Assembly: GCA_035946615.1 (NCBI GenBank)
Contig: DASYZB010000157.1
Span: 1-42,151 of the forward strand
DNA from: Verrucomicrobiia bacterium
GTDB taxonomy: Bacteria; Verrucomicrobiota; Verrucomicrobiia; Limisphaerales; UBA8199
Reading direction: 5' to 3'
Length of the DNA stretch: 42,151 nt
This document shows positions 40,415 to 42,151 of the stretch, piece by piece. How positions within the stretch are numbered: position 1 is the stretch's first letter; the number at the start of each line of letters is the position of its first letter. Position numbers and translations under genes: made by a program. The notes under the pieces are model-generated. The model was not told the origin of the DNA, ran no database searches, and was given only the letters and a program-made list of their open reading frames with translations.

Positions 40415-41592
40415 ACAGGTTCGTTCGCCCAGCGCAGAATCGAGTTGAGCCTCATCACGGAGGAATAATCGGTCATGAGCGGCCCGATCTTGATGTAATC
40501 CACTCCATAAATACAGCTCAGAGTCGAAACAAACGTCTCTTCGGTGCTGACCGAGCGGTGCGATGCAATCGTTAATTGACCATGCCGCTGGGCGGCCTCA
40601 ACCGCCCGGCAAGCGGCGGTAATTGTTCCCGCTTGGTTGGGTTTGATAATCACGCCATGGGTGCACCCCCGTATCGACCCATCCTCAATCCGGAGCGCAT
40701 CGGAGGAATAAAAATTATCACCAATCACATGACAGCATTTCACTGACCCGCTCAATTCTCTCCACGCCTCCTGGTCCTTCTCTCCAAAAGGGTCCTCCAA
40801 AAATCCAATCCCGAACTCCCGAATTAATCCGGCCCAATACTCTCCAAATTCCTCGCCCGAATACGAGGAGTTGTCCGTGACTGCCAGTTGGTAGCGTTGC
40901 CCTGTCCAAAGGTCCCCCGCCGACGCATCCACCATCAAATCAAACTCGTTCCCCAATCCAAGCTCGCCCAGAATCGCTAACAAAAACTCAAGGCATTCCC
41001 GGTTATCCCGCGCTCCGAGCCGATAAACCGGGTTCCCTGACACTAGCTCCATCCCGTGCTTCCGCAGCTTTTCCCTAACCTTCCTCTGCACCTGGCCATG
41101 CAACTCGATCACCTTCTCAACTTCATGGCTCCGCGCTACCAGGAGGTATTCAGCAAAATCGCTTAAGACCGGGTTTGTATAGGCATGCCGGCTCCCGTTT
41201 AAGATGTTGCAGCACAACCGGGGCGTGCCCGATTCGCGAACCCGCGCTCCCAAGCGCTCCATTCCGGGACATGACACCGTTTTTGCATTGAAAAAGGCCA
41301 GCGACAAGCTGAAAACATTGTTCCGCCCGAATTCACCGATGTGCCGTTGCAGAAAATTATCGAATTCCTGCTGCTCCATTTCGAGCCCGATGCACCCTTG
41401 CGATTGAATGAGACACAAAACCGCCTCGGGCGACAGCACCCTTTGGTCGCCCTCATAAATGCTAATCGTTTCCCCTTGAGGCGACGCACCTACTCCCAAC
41501 GAGCCATCATCCAACTCGATAACGAATTCATTCGTGAACTCTACATGCGAGTTGATCACCCGCCTCCACCCAATCTTTTGAATGCCCGCCAT
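40321..41592 (-). CDS. Divergent enolase homologue
   Basis: 423 residues, colinear with enolase through residue 390. Retained residues are H136 (NGSRHAYTN), E148 (AEYLLV), metal ligands D222 (VDASAG), E266 (FLEDPF) and D292 (GDNFYSSD), K317 (IIKPNQAGT), H345-R346 (ASHRSVSTEET) and K368 (YIKIGPL). Two catalytic parts differ: the loop normally S-G-A-S-T-G is PQGETIS, and the GDEGG motif with the general acid/base Glu is replaced by SGNPV (185-189). It is therefore unlikely to be the housekeeping enolase and may dehydrate another phosphorylated acid; enolase-like paralogues of this type occur in phosphonate pathways. The final 33 residues overlap the phosphatase gene. No ribosome site is obvious. 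Confidence 0.85.
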   Translation of the reverse strand: MAGIQKIGWRRVINSHVEFTNEFVIELDDGSLGVGASPQGETISIYEGDQRVLSPEAVLCLIQSQGCIGLEMEQQEFDNFLQRHIGEFGRNNVFSLSLAFFNAKTVSCPGMERLGARVRESGTPRLCCNILNGSRHAYTNPVLSDFAEYLLVARSHEVEKVIELHGQVQRKVREKLRKHGMELVSGNPVYRLGARDNRECLEFLLAILGELGLGNEFDLMVDASAGDLWTGQRYQLAVTDNSSYSGEEFGEYWAGLIREFGIGFLEDPFGEKDQEAWRELSGSVKCCHVIGDNFYSSDALRIEDGSIRGCTHGVIIKPNQAGTITAACRAVEAAQRHGQLTIASHRSVSTEETFVSTLSCIYGVDYIKIGPLMTDYSSVMRLNSILRWANEPVWHDKPASAPSGTPIPITTPNGATPERSMSP

Positions 41593-41678
41593 CTTGTCTT
41601 TGCCTAACCCGACTCTCCCCTATCCTTACAAAACCCGCAATCCCTGCGCTAAATTGAAATTCGACGAAAATCAAAAAT

Positions 41679-42151
41679 CTACAAACCGCTCCAAATCCTC
41701 AAATTCCCCGGCGGCGCCAGAGTGTGCTGCATCGCTCCAATATCGGGCAAAGCCCCCCGTGGGACCCCAAAAAAATCGACCGTCACATTCCCCATCGGCA
41801 GGGCCGCAAATGCGGCAGGCGACGAGGCCCCAATCCGGAACCAGCCAGGCGACAGTTGCCCTGGCCCTGTTCCACTAACCTTCAGCAAGCCCGGCGAGCC
41901 GATCACGTCCCCTCCCCCGCTCGCAGAGGCAGGCGGCGTTTTCGACCAAAGATTATGTGAGAAAGTAATTCCCTGCGGGTTCTGCACCACCGCTACGGGC
42001 AACGTGCCTTCCTGTAGAAAAATGTTATTTTCCACAACCGAATTTGTGTGTGTGCCGGTCAACAGCTTCAAACCCGTCTCCACCACTGAATCGGCAAACG
42101 TGTTGTATGCAATCACCACGTTCACCAGCCCGCCCCCCGATGGCCCCGACC
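41679..42151 (-). CDS. Right-handed beta-helix protein, C-terminal part (cut by window edge)
   Basis: The minus-strand frame runs from the window edge to a stop at 41679, about 157 residues. The first half has beta-helix rungs: NVVIAYNTFADS, SVVENNIFLQEG, GITFSHNLWSK, the N-x-F/L pattern of parallel beta-helix (PF13229-type) proteins. The second half (FRIGASSPA, VTVDFFGVPRGALPDIGAMQ) is the usual closing block of secreted beta-helix proteins that bind or cleave polysaccharides. It is probably exported, though the N-terminus is outside. Its position at the head of the operon suggests a polysaccharide lyase, epimerase or modifying role, which is inference. A GTG at 42125 would be an internal codon, not the start. 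Confidence 0.8.
   Translation of the reverse strand, partial: SGPSGGGLVNVVIAYNTFADSVVETGLKLLTGTHTNSVVENNIFLQEGTLPVAVVQNPQGITFSHNLWSKTPPASASGGGDVIGSPGLLKVSGTGPGQLSPGWFRIGASSPAAFAALPMGNVTVDFFGVPRGALPDIGAMQHTLAPPGNLRIWSGL

Noticed and set aside
1-42151. tRNA, rRNA and CRISPR arrays
   Set aside because: No cloverleaf, rRNA-like stretch or regularly spaced repeat was seen in any gap by eye.

Overview
The window looks like about 42 kb of a GC-rich bacterial chromosome, most likely Verrucomicrobiota (Limisphaerales/Pedosphaeraceae type). This placement is inferred from gene content: a protein built of repeated W-x-x-x-DP-x-x-A units, Tat-exported Gfo/Idh and rhamnosidase-like proteins, a tiny AURKAIP1/COX24-type basic protein, a FN3/Ig-like secreted protein, and an exosortase-type polysaccharide locus. 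No rRNA, tRNA, CRISPR array or complete insertion sequence was found.

Region 1 (1-4250) holds an edge-truncated DUF192 lipoprotein, a Tat-exported Gfo/Idh/MocA oxidoreductase, a receiver-only response regulator, a DUF2231 membrane protein and a rubrerythrin with a signal peptide. Region 2 (4325-9778) is a signalling block. A leftward operon encodes a universal stress protein, three receiver-only regulators and a small glycogen-binding (AMPK-type) E-set protein. It diverges from a membrane histidine kinase and an NtrC-type sigma-54 activator. The intergenic DNA carries a -24/-12-like element facing the stress operon and a perfect inverted repeat at enhancer distance, so the activator may drive the operon.

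Region 3 (9923-15954) has a GNAT acetyltransferase, the 33-residue AURKAIP1-like protein overlapping it, a TPR lipoprotein, a DUF2203 protein, a lipoprotein resembling C39/papain-like peptidases, a HicAB pair with frameshifted hicA, and an acyl-CoA-synthetase-like enzyme. Region 4 (15876-23742) is a leftward saccharolytic and surface set: a GH78-like rhamnosidase followed by a GH2 beta-galactosidase, a W-repeat membrane-anchored protein, and a secreted FN3/Ig-like protein. A roughly 900-bp non-coding stretch follows, ending in a clear intrinsic terminator.

Region 5 (24649-42151) is an exopolysaccharide locus. A leftward ATP-grasp gene and a rightward NusG-like antiterminator share a divergent promoter. 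The main array, all leftward and tightly packed, runs: beta-helix protein (cut by the edge), divergent enolase homologue, phosphoglycerate-mutase-like phosphatase, second ATP-grasp protein, O-antigen ligase/polymerase, three GT4 glycosyltransferases interleaved with two hexapeptide acetyltransferases, two alpha/beta hydrolases resembling the exosortase-associated pair, DegT/DnrJ/EryC1 aminotransferase, initiating sugar-phosphate transferase and a CapD/FlaA1-type nucleotide-sugar dehydratase. The enzymes suffice to make an amino sugar, start, extend, acetylate and polymerise a repeat unit. The enolase-like/phosphatase/ATP-grasp trio at the head is the best candidate for undescribed chemistry. 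No exosortase or PEP-CTERM tail is visible in the window.
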